Assembly: GCA_920105625.2 (NCBI GenBank)
Contig: OV050030.1
Location: forward strand, 165,205,860 to 165,269,859
Origin: Clusia tigrina
Taxonomy: Eukaryota; Arthropoda; Insecta; Diptera; Clusiidae
DNA: 64,000 nt
Direction: 5' to 3'
The notes under the pieces were generated by a model, which worked only from the letters and a program-made list of their open reading frames with translations, was not told the origin of the DNA and did not search any database. Positions 12,080 to 22,799 of the stretch are shown here, in pieces. The position numbers and the translations under genes were made by a program. The first letter of the stretch is position 1. Each line of letters begins with the position of its first letter.

Positions 12080-12419
12080 TGGAGGGAGTAAACACTGGTA
12101 AAAAATCCCCCCTAACTAAAGGTGTTATGCGACCCGTGCCAATTGGTTGGTTTGCAGCCAGGGGGTAATTCCGGCTGTATTTGTACGGAGCTACCTCGAT
12201 ACCGGGTCACCTCGAGGTATATTTACGACCTTGCCGTTGTATGGGGTGCTGCCACGGCCGCCCACCTTGCTTCCGCTTGTAAATTGAAGATCACCTAAGG
12301 TGGACGGTGATCGTACGAAAAATATGGAACACAACAAAAAAACCAATTAAAATTTCTTTGCACAAACAGTCCCTAAGTGCTACGGGGACTATTGCCTCCA
12401 ATTCTGAGTCTGTCTGAGG

Positions 12420-13720
12420 TCAGACAAAAATTCGTAAGGCAGAAGCTGGGGCTATAGCACCTAGTGGAAGTGGCGGTACTAATAATCCAAGCACGGCTGG
12501 TTCATCTCGTACGGCGGAAGCTAACACCGGTGGCAAATCTGGTTCCAGTGGAATTGGCAGTACAAAAGAATTCTTGTAGAAGAGTATAAAATTCATACGG
12601 CGGATACCGGGATTGGCCCTGGTAGACGTGACCGAATATCGGGGTCTAAGACGACTAATATCTTCTCGCTGGTAAAGCCTACATGGCACAACTGCAATGA
12701 AAGACGCACTGCTTTGAAGTTGCTGGAATGTGTCAGAAGTGTCCCGGAGGGAGACAGGTCAGAGAAACAAAAGTCCTCCATTAACTGACAACAATAGTTA
12801 CGGAGGGACTATCAGAGTTTCCGAAACCGAACCCGCCGCCGAAACATCAGCTATCGGAAGACCCGCCCGAAACCACTGCACTATCAAGAGGTCCCGACGT
12901 CATGAGACTCTACACGCACCAAAGACCTTCAGCGAAGCTGTTCGAGGTCAGCAACTATGGGCCAACATAGACGGCAACATTTTTGTTGACTGGAATAAAA
13001 TAGAAACCAGGCTCTCCAGCACTTTGTTACAGATTTTGAAGGAAAGTCCTGGCCCTGCTCCTTTTTTGGCGGAATCGTGGATGGCATCAAATCCATGTCA
13101 AACTAATCGCATGTGCCAATCAGAGATTAACTGATATGTACCGAATAGCCATCTCCAGAATCGGTGAAGTTTGGCCTGGGTCTAGCTGGGTCTCGAGGGA
13201 TGATATGCCGAAACTGCCAAGAGCGAGGGCCTGGATACTAGCTGAACCAACTGACCCTCAAATGGTTCTGGAGATGTTACGGGTATGCGATCCTGAACTC
13301 CCGACATCATCGGGGAAGATCACGAAAATGGAGAAGCCAAAAGTCGAGTACCGCATTGCTACCTTTGTAGTGAGCACGGACTGGTTGGAATCTCTTTCGC
13401 GATCCGATGGTGTCGTGAGCTATGGATTCTCGTCCATAGCACTGAGGGTCTCTATAAAAGGCCGTGAACGTCTCCAATATAACGGACCATGTAAGAGTTG
13501 TGGTAGACCCAGATCTCAGCTGAAAAAGAGGGAGATGGAGCGTCAGTGGTGGAACCTAGCAGGGCATCATCTTATGGTAGTGTCTGTTCCTTATCGGATA
13601 GGGTGGCGCAAGCCACTCTGAATGAAGAGGAGGAGCTACTGGCATCGGACGAAGAGGATGCTGATAAGACGGTAATGGAGGTGGAGACCTGTGACCATGA
13701 TGTCACGGGTACTTCAAATT
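12420..13720 (+). pseudogene. LOA-1 ORF1 (DUF4780-like RNA-binding protein), broken
   Basis: The N-terminal part is low-complexity (Gly/Ser/Thr/Ala). Next comes TFSEAVRGQQLWANIDGN, then KESPGPAPF. After a stop at 13132 and a frame change comes the module YRIAISRIGEVWPG followed by WILAEPTDPQMVLEML, characteristic of the DUF4780 domain in LOA-type ORF1 proteins. LOA-3 carries the equivalent (YKVAINRVGEIWPG). A CKSCGRPR stretch follows near 13492. The protein would bind element RNA in the ribonucleoprotein. Stops at about 12578 and 13132 and frame changes kill it. ORF1 ends at TAA 13720, and the ORF2 ATG at 13697 lies inside its end. Confidence 0.75.
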
Positions 13721-15292
13721 AATCTACACCACTCAATCTTATACACCATCCGCCAATCTTATATCAATCAAAGGACAGATACCATATTGTCCTGATTCAA
13801 GAACCATGGGTTGTACATGGTCTTGTGTATGGACTGAAAAATACAAACTATTGTATTACAAGTAAACCTAGAGCGTGTGCACTAATATGTAGAGAGATAA
13901 ATGCTTTTTTGCTCTCTAATGACAGCGATGCCGACCAAATAAAGCCAAAACCTCGGTGGTGGACGGAAGAGCTAAGCAGGCTTCGGGTAAACAGTAGGGC
14001 AGCTGGTAATGAGGCGAAGTATACAAGACTTGAAAATGACTTGAAAGGGTACAGAGAGGCTCTTACGGTCTTTAAGAAGAAGGTTAGACCTGCCAAAGGC
14101 AATCCTGGAAATCCTCTTGTGAAGAAGTAGAGGGAGCGACTGAGTCTTCTAGACTTCGGAAAATATTAGCGGGAGCTTCTACAGAAGGTGGACGACACAT
14201 TAACTACAACTAGTAAGGAGTCTCTAGAGAATTTTTTCCCCTCTCAGCACTTTTTTCCCCAGGCTGGTTAGATAATACTGGGCGCGAGAGGGAAGATACG
14301 TCAAATAGTCGGGAACTTTGGATAGAAGCTCTATCTGAGGATCAACTCTAATGGGCTATTGAAAGTTTTAGCCTTTTAAGTCCCCTGGTCCTGATGATAT
14401 TTATCCAGTGGAATTACATAAAACCGCTGGATACCTGAAAGGCAGGCTGTCAACAATCTTTAGAGGATGCTTTCAGTTTGGAAATATACCTCTTTAGTGG
14501 CTAGAGTGTTTTTCATTCCAAAAGTCGAAAAAGCTCATATACTCATCCAAGGGACTTAAGACCGATATCTCTCTCATATTTTCTTTTGAAGACTTTAGAG
14601 AGAGGGATAAAAATCCACTTAAGCTTAACTTTAGACAATTATTTTATCTCACCTGCTCAACATGCCTATACAAAGGGAAAGTCTGTAAAGAAATAACCTT
14701 ATTTCCATTGCAGAAGTGTCATTGCACAAGCAGGAATTTATCCTGGCTGCCTTTTTTGATATTGAGCCTGCCTTTAATAATGTCAAAGGGGCCATCACTG
14801 CATCACTTACTGAACTTGGGGTGGAAACGGGCCTGGGAGGCCTCAATGGTAAAATGCTGAATAGCAGAGTCTTTGAGGCGAATCTAGGCGAATCGGTTCT
14901 ACGTAAGTCGGGAGCAGGGGTACACCTCAGGGAGGAGTCCTCTCACCGTTTCTATGGAACACAGTTGTTAACAAACTCCTGTTAATATTAGATGCGGTGG
15001 GATGTAAGGTGGTGGCTTATGCAGATGATGTTGTCATTTCTTTCTCTGGAAAATTCACATCTACACTGATAGATTTGTTGGAATATGTTCTAGATATTCC
15101 TTCAAAGTGGGCGGAGGATTGTGGTCTTGGAGTAAATCCGGATTAGACTAAAGTCATTATGTTTTCTAGGAAACATAAAATCCCTCAATTAGATCCAATT
15201 ACGTCTAAGGGAAAGCTCTAGGGAGTTCAAAGAGACGAATACTTGGGTCTTATAATTGATAGAAAGCTTAGTTGGTTGATAGTGAAGTTGTT
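13697..15292 (+). pseudogene. LOA-1 ORF2, endonuclease stub and reverse transcriptase
   Basis: It starts MMSRVLQINLHHS, the usual beginning of an AP-endonuclease domain (LQINxxHS), followed soon by PKPRWWTEELSRLR, the linker before RT; most of the endonuclease has been lost. RT landmarks follow: FKSPGPDGIYPVE (about 14380), a degraded YRPIS region (about 14555), FLDIEGAFNN-like FFDIEPAFNN (14755), and an intact AYADDVVISFSG catalytic box (about 15015). The frame is interrupted by many stops and shifts. It breaks off after YLGLIIDRKLSW at the Gypsy junction (about 15292). The protein would nick target DNA and prime cDNA synthesis there. Confidence 0.82.
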
Positions 15293-15387
15293 AGTTGATA
15301 TGTGAAGAAAATAGTTTAAATAATTTTTAAATTTTTAGTGTCTCTGGTACATCTCGGTCCCCAGCATTTTCTTCATCCACCCCATTT

Positions 15388-15717
15388 ATGGTAGCTGCAG
15401 AGGTCAATGGTGTTGAGTTGCACATCATGTTGGATTCAGGTGCAGCGTGTTCACTACTATCGAAGCTGGATTTTGATAAATATTTCGCACAAGAAAGGTT
15501 CGAGGTATGCAACGACCATTTTTTCACCTACAGCGGCAGCGATATTGCAACTTTGGGTGAGTTTAGTGCAAAAGTTAAGTGTCGCGGTCAGTCGCATACA
15601 ATTAGGCTAATAGTGAGTGAAACGCGTAGCGCACCAATTTTCGGAAGGGATTTTATGTCAAAATGCGGAATGGGGATAAATGCAGTAAACGGATCAGTTA
15701 ATATTGTAAATAGTTAA
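15388..15717 (+). pseudogene. Mag-like aspartic protease
   Basis: An uninterrupted frame contains the retroviral-type active site IMLDSGAACSLLS and a later PIFGRDFM stretch matching the usual 'LGRDWL' loop. The protease would cleave the Gag-Pol polyprotein. No gag precedes it, and a TAA at 15715-15717 cuts it from RT. The frame has no reliable ATG; its apparent start is only the first ATG inside the frame. Confidence 0.75.
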
Positions 15718-15759
15718 AAAAAAAATTTATTTCTGTTTTCAGAGGGGGGTTAGGTAGAT

Positions 15760-18027
15760 ATACTGGGAGTAAAGTTAAGCTGGAGTTGAAGGAAAAAGCT
15801 CAGCCGGTATTTTGCAAGACTAGATCAATGCCGTTGGCCTGGAAAGTAAGGGTAGAAGATCAGAATAACGAATTGGTGGCGAAAGGTGTGTTAGTACCGG
15901 TCGATAATTCCGATTGGGGTACGCACAAGAGCACATTAGAAAAGGTGCTTAGCAGGTTGGAAGAAGTCAGTTTACGGTTGAACAAGAGTAAATGCGTTTT
16001 CTTTGAAAAAAAATGTCATACTTAGGTTTTGATATAACTCCAGAAGGGTTATCTAAGAATAGAGAAAGAATTCTATCGGTAGTTGAGGCACCTGTCCCTA
16101 AGAATGTATCTGAAGTGAGAGCTTCTGTGGAACTGGTAAACTATTACTCTAAGTTCATTCCCATCTTTGCTAATAAAATGGAGCAACTATGTGCGTTGTT
16201 GCGTAAGAATTCAATATTCAGTTGGAATTCAGAGCAAGTCAGGAAGCCTATAACACTTTAAAGAAGGAGATCACATCTGATAGGTTTCTGGCGCCCTTTG
16301 ATCCTAGGCATCCAATAATATTGAAACGTATGCTTCAAATGTGACAGTGGCTGGAACTCTTTCACATGTGTATTCTAACGGGAGTGTTAAACCCATTGCT
16401 TTTATAGTGCGTTTCAAAAAGAAGCCTTTGCAATAGTTTTTAGCGTGACTAAGCTTAGGCACTATTTACTGGGCAGCAAGTTTGTATTACAGACTGACCA
16501 TAAGCCACTTCTGTCAATTTTTGGGGAAAATAAGGGCTTGCCTGTCATGGCAGCAGCCAGAATACAGCGCTGGGCCCTCACTTTGTCAGGGTTCAATTAT
16601 ACAATCCGGCATGTTAAAGGTTCCCACAATTTCACCGACAGTTTGTCGCGCTTGCCCCAACAAGCGTAGCATAGGAAAAAATTATGTGAATTTTATTTCA
16701 GAAAATAATGCAATGAAGTTAGATTTCAAAGCGACTGCTAAAGAAACATCTCGGGACCTTATTCTTGCGAAGTTAAAATAAGCTGTTCACAGAGGTGCCG
16801 TGCATACTCTGGAAGGGGACGCTTTTAAAGGTTTTAAAGATAAAAAGTCGGAATTTTCTGTGGAATACGGATGTATTTTGTGGGGTTACCGGACAGTGAT
16901 ACCCCAACGACTTCTACCTAGTGTTCTTAGGGAGCTTCACAAATCTCACTTGGGGATAGTCAAATCTAAAGCTTTAGCTAGATCATACGTATGGTGGCCT
17001 AAGATGGATAGTGATATTGAAGCATTGGTTGCGAGATGTGTTCCTTGTAAAATTATACAAGAAAGCCCAAACAAAAGCAGGTTGATCCCTTGGGTGCCAC
17101 CAGAAACGCCTTGGTCGCGTATTAATATCGATTTTGCCGGGCCCAAGAAAATTGTCTATTTCTTAATCATTTTAGATGCACATTCAAAGTGGGTGGAAGT
17201 CTTCTAAACGAAGCAAATCACAATTTTCACAATTTCGAAATTGAGGGAGGTGTTCAGTGTTCAGTTTGGGTTGGTTGATACTTTGGTTAGTGACAACGGC
17301 CGACAATTTACAGCCAGCGAGTTCAAACAGTTTTTAGAGTTGAATGGTATTAGGCATGTAGTCACACCACCAGGGTTTCCAGCTGCGAACGGGCAGGCGG
17401 AAAATTTTGTTAAGACATTTAAAAAATCATTAGAGGCAAGCCTGAGCGCCAACCCAGGAGAAGACTTAGACATAATCATTAGCAGGTTTTTGTTCGATTA
17501 TCGATCAGCGCAGCATTACACAACTGGGGAATCGCCAGCTAAGGTTTTGTTAGGAAGCGAGTTAAAGAATCGCTTCAGCCTCTTCAAAACTCCTATGAAT
17601 GAAAGATACGATAATAAAGAAGCAGTTAGGTAATGTAAAATATCATAGAGGCACTAGAGAGAAGCTATTTGAGGAAGGTTATCCCGTTTTTATAAGGGAA
17701 TATTTAGATACAACTAAAAAGGCGTGGCGATAGGCCACAGTCAGGGAGCGATTGGTCCCGCGCACTTACAATTTCACGATCGCCCACACTAACAGAATTA
17801 TTAAGAGGCACCTCGATCAAATGATTCCGGACTGTAATAGTGTAAACGATTTAAACGCCGGGCATCCTATTGAAGAATTGAATTATATATCGGAAAACGA
17901 AGTCAAAGCAACTGAAACCAGCATTGGTCCAAATCATGACACGTCAGCTGTGAAGAATGGGGGGGGGGCTCAGATGTGCCGGAGACCTTACCGAGAACGC
18001 CAAGACGTTTGCGAGAACGTCGAGTAA
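15760..18027 (+). pseudogene. Mag-like RT/RNase H/integrase with RT core deleted
   Basis: RT jumps from the N-terminal VPVDNSDWGT motif directly to LEKVLSRLEEVSLRLNKSKC, so the palm domain with the YxDD catalytic box is gone (junction about 15923). SYLGFDITPEGL and a connection region follow, then RNase H (TDHKPLLSIFG, FTDSLSRLP) and integrase: a zinc region ending ARCVPCKI, the core with INIDFAGP, SDNGRQFT and the NGQAENFVKTFK motif that supplies the Glu, and a C-terminal portion to about 18027. Stops at about 16260, 17205 and 17631 and frame changes split it. It cannot transpose, because RT activity is lost. Confidence 0.82.
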
Positions 18028-18298
18028 AATTTAATTACAAACAATAACCTTCGAAATACTTGCTGCATTTTATTTATATGGATTTCTTTACATATAACCA
18101 TGTAATTCTAATTGTATTTTCTTTATAGAGATAAGTATTTGAAAGCGGAAACATTGGCATTTGATGGAGATAAGTTCGTAGATATTTCTAAAAATTGTAT
18201 ACAGCTTAGGGAGAGAGTTGTTAAGTATAAGTTATTTACATACATGTTAAGTACTCTTTACGGTATACGAACAGATTAAGGTATTGTGTTAAGTTAGG

Positions 18299-19281
18299 AG
18301 ATTTAATAAATCAGTTCAGTACCAGCCACCTAAGCGACTACACTGCAAGAAGTATTCCTACCAGAGAGGAATGGCTCGAGGGGGATCCATCACCAGATAC
18401 TCCCATCAAGATATATACAGACGGATCAAAAATGAATACTGGTGTAGGATCAGGAGTTTATTGCGAAATGCCCCCAATCAGTGAATCCGTCACACTAATG
18501 GATCACTGCAGTGTTTTTCAAGCGAAAATAACCGCTATTCACGAAGCCTTGTATTGGCTGAAGATAAACAAGGTAACCGTCAAGGATTCTGTATTTTATC
18601 AGACAGCCAAGCTGCACTAAGAGTTTAGAACGCATTCCAAATAACATCAATCAGTGTCTTAGACTGTCACCGATCTCTAAATCAGATGGCTATACAATTC
18701 CATATCCATTTGTGCTGGGTACCACGACATAGGAATATACCAGGGAACTGCAGGGCTCAACTTGCGAGAGATGGCACTTGTATGCCAAATGCCAGTAGAC
18801 ATACGATATGTACCGCTCGCCACTTGTAAGCGAATCATAGGGATACACTAATTAATTATACCAATCAACGGTGGACATGTGCCACTACCTGCGAAATCGC
18901 CAGGCAAACATGGCCGAGGCTAAATCTGGGTATATCTAGGAATATCATAAGACTCAATAGACTACAAATTAGGACATTAGTAGGAGTCCTCACTGGACAT
19001 TTTCTAATATGAAATCATGCAAGAAGAATGGGAGCTTATACGAATGATTTCTGAAGCAGCTGCAGAAATGCGGAGGAACTGGAGACGGTCCAGCATCTCT
19101 TCTGTACATGTCCACCTTTTGCTAGAAATATGGAAGGTTTACTAGGATCCCACTTCCTAACAAGAATAGATAATCTATACCAGTCACCATCTACGCTTTA
19201 TAAAAGAATCAAGACCTAACTGATGGTCTAAGTAGATTCACTGGTTTATTGGTGATGCTGCTGCCCAACCTACCTACCTAA
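18299..19281 (+). pseudogene. LOA-1 ORF2 C-terminus: RNase H, zinc region and 3' end
   Basis: The frame resumes with IPTREEW and IYTDGSKMNTGVGSGVY, the first RNase H motif. HCSVFQAKITAIHEAL carries the catalytic Glu. After a frame change, SDSQAALR and then the VPGHRNIPGN motif appear, followed by a degraded Cys/His-rich tail. The same order is seen in LOA-2 and LOA-3. The RNase H would remove template RNA after cDNA synthesis. The element ends in a short CCTA tandem array (about 19270-19281). Confidence 0.78.
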
Positions 19282-19493
19282 TTAAGCTAATACTTACTTA
19301 TGCGAACATTCCTTCCAAAATATTTTTGAGTTTTTAAGTACGTGCCCATAAATTGCAATTGTACGCTTTGAATTACAATAGACGCGGGGATATTCTGAAC
19401 ACACATACTCGTACATACAATGAATGCAAAGGTTGTTGACATCATAATAATCGTAATTTTTATTCGAAAAAAATTCACTATGAACATGTACAT
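19282..19493. other. Spacer between LOA-1 and mariner
   Basis: About 210 AT-rich bases with no gene or repeat that I recognise. Confidence 0.5.
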
Positions 19494-19495
19494 AC

Positions 19496-20765
19496 CAAGT
19501 GTGATCAAAAAATAACCGTTATTTTCAAGTTTCGTGATGTTGGTACACATGTCTGTTATATATGTTGGCAATACCAACCATTTTGGATTGTCAGTTTGTT
19601 TTTGACAGATAAAAAGGTTAGTCGTGTTTTGGTGTGCTCTTAGATTTTGTACTATTCGAAAAAATGGATCAAAGAAACTGTATTCAGTTTTGTGTAAAAA
19701 ATGAAATTAAATGCGCAAGGACATTTGAAATGTTGACTATGGCCTTTGGCGACTCTACTATGAGCAGAACACAAGTTCAATTGTGGTATAACCGGTTTAA
19801 GGAAGGCCGAGAAGATGTCAATGACGATGCTCGTCCTGGTCGCCCGAGCACGTCAACAACCGATGAAAACATTGACGCAGTGAAGAAAATGATTTTGGAT
19901 AATCGTCGAATCACTATCAGAGAGGTTGCTGATGATGTAGGCATATCGTTCGGCTCATGCCAAGCAATTTTTACGGATGTTTTAGGCATGAAGCGTGCGG
20001 CAGCGAAGATTGTTCCAAAATTGCTAAATTTTGAGCAAAAACAACGTCGCATGGACATCGCTCAGGAGCTGTTGAAGATTGTCAACGACGATCCATATTT
20101 CCTCAAAAAGATCATAACTGGTGACGAATAGTGGGTGTATGGCTATGACATTGAAACCAAAGCCCAATCATCCCAATGGAAACGTCCAGATGAGCCAATA
20201 CTGAAAAAAGCACGTCAAGTTCGGTCGAACGTAAAGGTTTTGCTGACAGTTTTCTTTGATTGCAATGGCGTGGTGCGTCATGAATTCTTGCCACAAGGTC
20301 GTACGGTCAACAAGGAATACTACCTTGAAGTTATGCGCCGTTTGCGAGAAGCAATTCGTCAGAAACGCCCAGATGTGTGGAAAAACCAATAATGGATTTT
20401 GCACCATGATAACGCACCAGCTCACACATCGATGCTTGTGCGTAATTTTTTGGCCAAAAACAAAACCTTTATCATGCCTCAACCACCGTATTCACCGGAC
20501 TTGGCCCCCGCTGACTTTTTCCTCTTCCGAAAACTGAAGACACCGATGAAAGGAAAGCGTTTTGCTACGATTGAGGAGATAAAAGAAAAATCGAAACAGG
20601 AGCTGTTGGCGATACCAAAAAAAGCGTTTCGAGGATTGGAAAAAACGCTGGCATAAGTGTATTATATCTGAGGGGAATTACTTTGAAGGGGACAAGATAG
20701 TTGTTGATGAATAAATAAATACTTTTTGAAAAAATATATAACGGTTATTTTTTGATCAAACCTCG
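19496..20765 (+). mobile_element. mariner DNA transposon (1270 bp)
   Basis: Both ends carry the inverted sequence TGATCAAAAAATAACCGTTA within a terminal repeat of about 28 bp (left from 19496, right up to 20765; a few mismatches near the tips). Each tip is flanked by TA (19494-19495 and 20766-20767), the mariner target duplication. The length suits a complete mariner (about 1.3 kb). One transposase gene lies inside. The termini look usable but the gene is broken, so this copy could move only with transposase supplied by another copy. Confidence 0.93.
19664..20714 (+). pseudogene. mariner transposase, two stops and one frameshift
   Basis: The start is ATG 19664 (MDQRNCIQF). The N-terminal half has two helix-turn-helix regions (about residues 1-110; the GRPSTSTTDENI linker is typical). 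The catalytic triad is recognisable as the D34D form: GDE before the first stop, HHDNAPAH, and SPDLAPADFFLF, with 34 residues between the second and third Asp. TAG at 20129-20131 falls right after GDE, TAA at 20390-20392 falls just before WILHHDN, and a frameshift near 20625 replaces the end, although the usual C-terminus is readable in another frame up to about 20713. With only three lesions the copy is fairly young. The protein would cut at the terminal repeats and insert at TA. Confidence 0.92.
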
Positions 20766-20767
20766 TA

Positions 20768-21000
20768 TGTATGTATATTTTCTGGTGGTTTCTCACATTC
20801 TTTCTTTCTTGCTATTTACATATTCGTATATGCAAGAAATAAAATTTTTGCTTATAACTTTTTTTTGGTCTTTTATTTGAGCATTAGGGTGCGGTCTCAA
20901 TATATTGGCATTGTCTTAATGATCATTATATTATTAGCCTTTATTTATCGTCTTCAAGGTTGAAAAGTGTTACCTCATAAAATTGTACTGCAATTCAGCT
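20768..21000. other. Spacer next to mariner
   Basis: AT-rich sequence without a gene. The 3' LTR of Gypsy B would be expected near here on the minus strand, but I cannot find its TGTTGTG end or a matching body. Confidence 0.5.
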
Positions 21001-21229
21001 GTCATTGTCGGGCAAACTGAACTTGGGGTATGTCAAAAATAACCTATTTGCGATAATTAATTCATTAACGAAATGTTTCAATGCGAAATTATGGTCAAGT
21101 GAATCGATTGAGGTGATTTGTAGGACTTCAAGAGATGTTGTAGAACCGTTTGACTTCATTTCCTATTCTATTCCCTGTTGTTACAGGTCCCAGAATTCTT
21201 TCTACCTTCTTTGGACTTAGCCATATATG

Positions 21230-22515
21230 GGAAAACTTATTATATTCTTTATTACTGTTACGAAGTAAAACGCTTTCTCCTCATATAAATTGTGTCGGAT
21301 TCACACAAACATCGTATTTTTCGCCGTTTCCTCCGCTTCCTTAGTATTAAAATATGTGGGAAGCCGTCAGCATTGCACAATGGCGGTGGATTCATTGGAA
21401 TTTCGGGTTGGAAATCATATAACGTATAAAAATAAAACATTGTTTAGTGGATAGTTGCACTGTGCTGTTATGCACAAGCATTGCTAAAGCTAACCATTGA
21501 TCACAATTCCTCTTTCACAAAATTATGCAAATATTCAGCAAGCGGCCGATGGTTACGTTCCAACGAGCCATTAGCTTGTGGATGGTAGGGAGTAATATGG
21601 AGGTTCTTGCCCTTTAGCAACTTGCAAGCTTTGGAAAAAATCTTTGAAATGAAATTGGTGCCATTATCTGTCACTAGTACTCTGGGGACTCCCAGTTTTC
21701 CTATCATTTCGCTAAACAAAATCCTTGCTTCTGTGGTAGCTTCTGCGTCCGTTATGGGAACCGCTATAAAATAGTTACACAGATCATCTTGGAACGTTAA
21801 GATATATTTATTTCCGGATGAAGTCTCCGACAACGGACCTACCATGACGATAAATATCTTATCGAAAGGTTTACTTGCAGTATCAGTGAGATGTATGGGC
21901 ATTTTTGTAAGCCGAGAAACTCTGTTCCTTTGACAGCTTGTTCACCTAGCAATAAACTTTCGTTAATCTGACATCATTTTAGTCCACTTAAAGTGCTTGC
22001 GTGTACGCCTATATGTCTTCATGAAGCCCTGGAGTCCCCTAAAAGTGAATTGTGATAGTCCTTCAAGACTGTCCCAATTTTCTTTGGGTCTGTGAGTTCT
22101 TTTACCTTGTTTGTGGCATATGGTAATCCTGCAATTCCATTATCGTCTGCTGATGTCAGTTCTTCTTCTTCTTCTTCCTCAGACAACTCTTGTGCCTGTT
22201 TCTGTGCTCTGGCTTAATAGCAGACATCCGCGGTATTATCTTATCCTTAACAGTGTTTGGTCTTCCATAGGTGGGTTTGCCCACGGTGAGTTTTTCTTTG
22301 CATTGTTTTCCAGGTTGGGTATGGCCTCTAGAACCTTTAAAACCGTATTCTTACGCGCGTCTATCTACATATCTGGGTATTTAATTTGAGACCATGTTCC
22401 CTCAATCGGTCCAAAATTTTACTTAATCTGTTATTGTGGTCAGTCAAGTTTCTCCCGTATATCACTATATCATCCAAATATACGAAATAATCCAGACCTT
22501 GTAAACCTGTTTGGA
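21230..22515 (-). pseudogene. Gypsy B pol, second half (RT end and integrase)
   Basis: The minus strand begins with GLQGLDYFVYLDDIVIYG, the RT catalytic box with both Asp, then RLREHGLKLN. After about 22360 there is a stretch that does not read as RT/RNase H, so the thumb and RNase H are mostly deleted. Integrase follows at 21902-21501: TDNGTNFISKIF and TPYHPQANGSLERNHRPL give the second Asp and the Glu. A degraded C-terminal part (GESVLLRNSNKEYNKFSHIW) runs to about 21230. Stops and shifts break it; the stretch before it around 21950 is a scrambled zinc region. Confidence 0.82.
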
Positions 22516-22799
22516 TGGTAGGTAGGTAGGTAGGAGTGGCAGCCTTCGACGTAAAAAGCATACTTAAGCACATACAGTGGCTCGTTGTGGTACCACACTA
22601 AGCGCTGTCTTACTCCCCCGTCTAGAATTTTGGGAACCACAGTGTTTCCGAAATGAACCTGGCTATGTCCTTAATGTTGACGGAAGATAGTTCGGTTAAG
22701 GTAGTGAAGAAAGGTGAGCCTAGGAATTTTAATCTTCACCTGGCCAGAGCTGGGCACTGACACATGAGATGAAGTACTGTTTCTTCCTCCTCCTCAGAG

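Larger units (their letters stand above)
15293..18298 (+). mobile_element. Mag-like Ty3/Gypsy fragment inserted in LOA-1
   Basis: Protease, remnants of RT, RNase H and integrase lie in order between two halves of LOA-1. I do not see a convincing LTR pair or target duplication. AT-rich sequence without recognisable gag precedes the protease (15293-15387), and similar sequence follows integrase (18028-18298). The wording of the RNase H and integrase (PVMAAARIQRWALTLSGF; DFAGP...DAHSKWVEV) matches the Mag/K02A2.6-type lineage rather than the A1/A2/B family. Confidence 0.8.
12080..19281 (+). mobile_element. LOA-clade non-LTR retrotransposon LOA-1 (decayed, split by a Gypsy fragment)
   Basis: A GC-rich leader (from about 12080) is followed by ORF1, an overlapping ORF2, a Gypsy fragment at about 15293-18298, the RNase H end of ORF2, and a 3' end in CCTACCTACCTA (19270-19281). 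The same layout and 3' tail recur in LOA-2 (-) and LOA-3 (+). The 5' boundary is uncertain. About 170 codons of ORF2 present in LOA-3 are missing at the Gypsy junction, so the insertion came with a deletion or followed one. Confidence 0.85.

Noticed and set aside
20768..21000. 3' LTR of Gypsy B
   Set aside because: Expected here by position, but neither the TGTTGTG start nor shared LTR words can be found on the minus strand.
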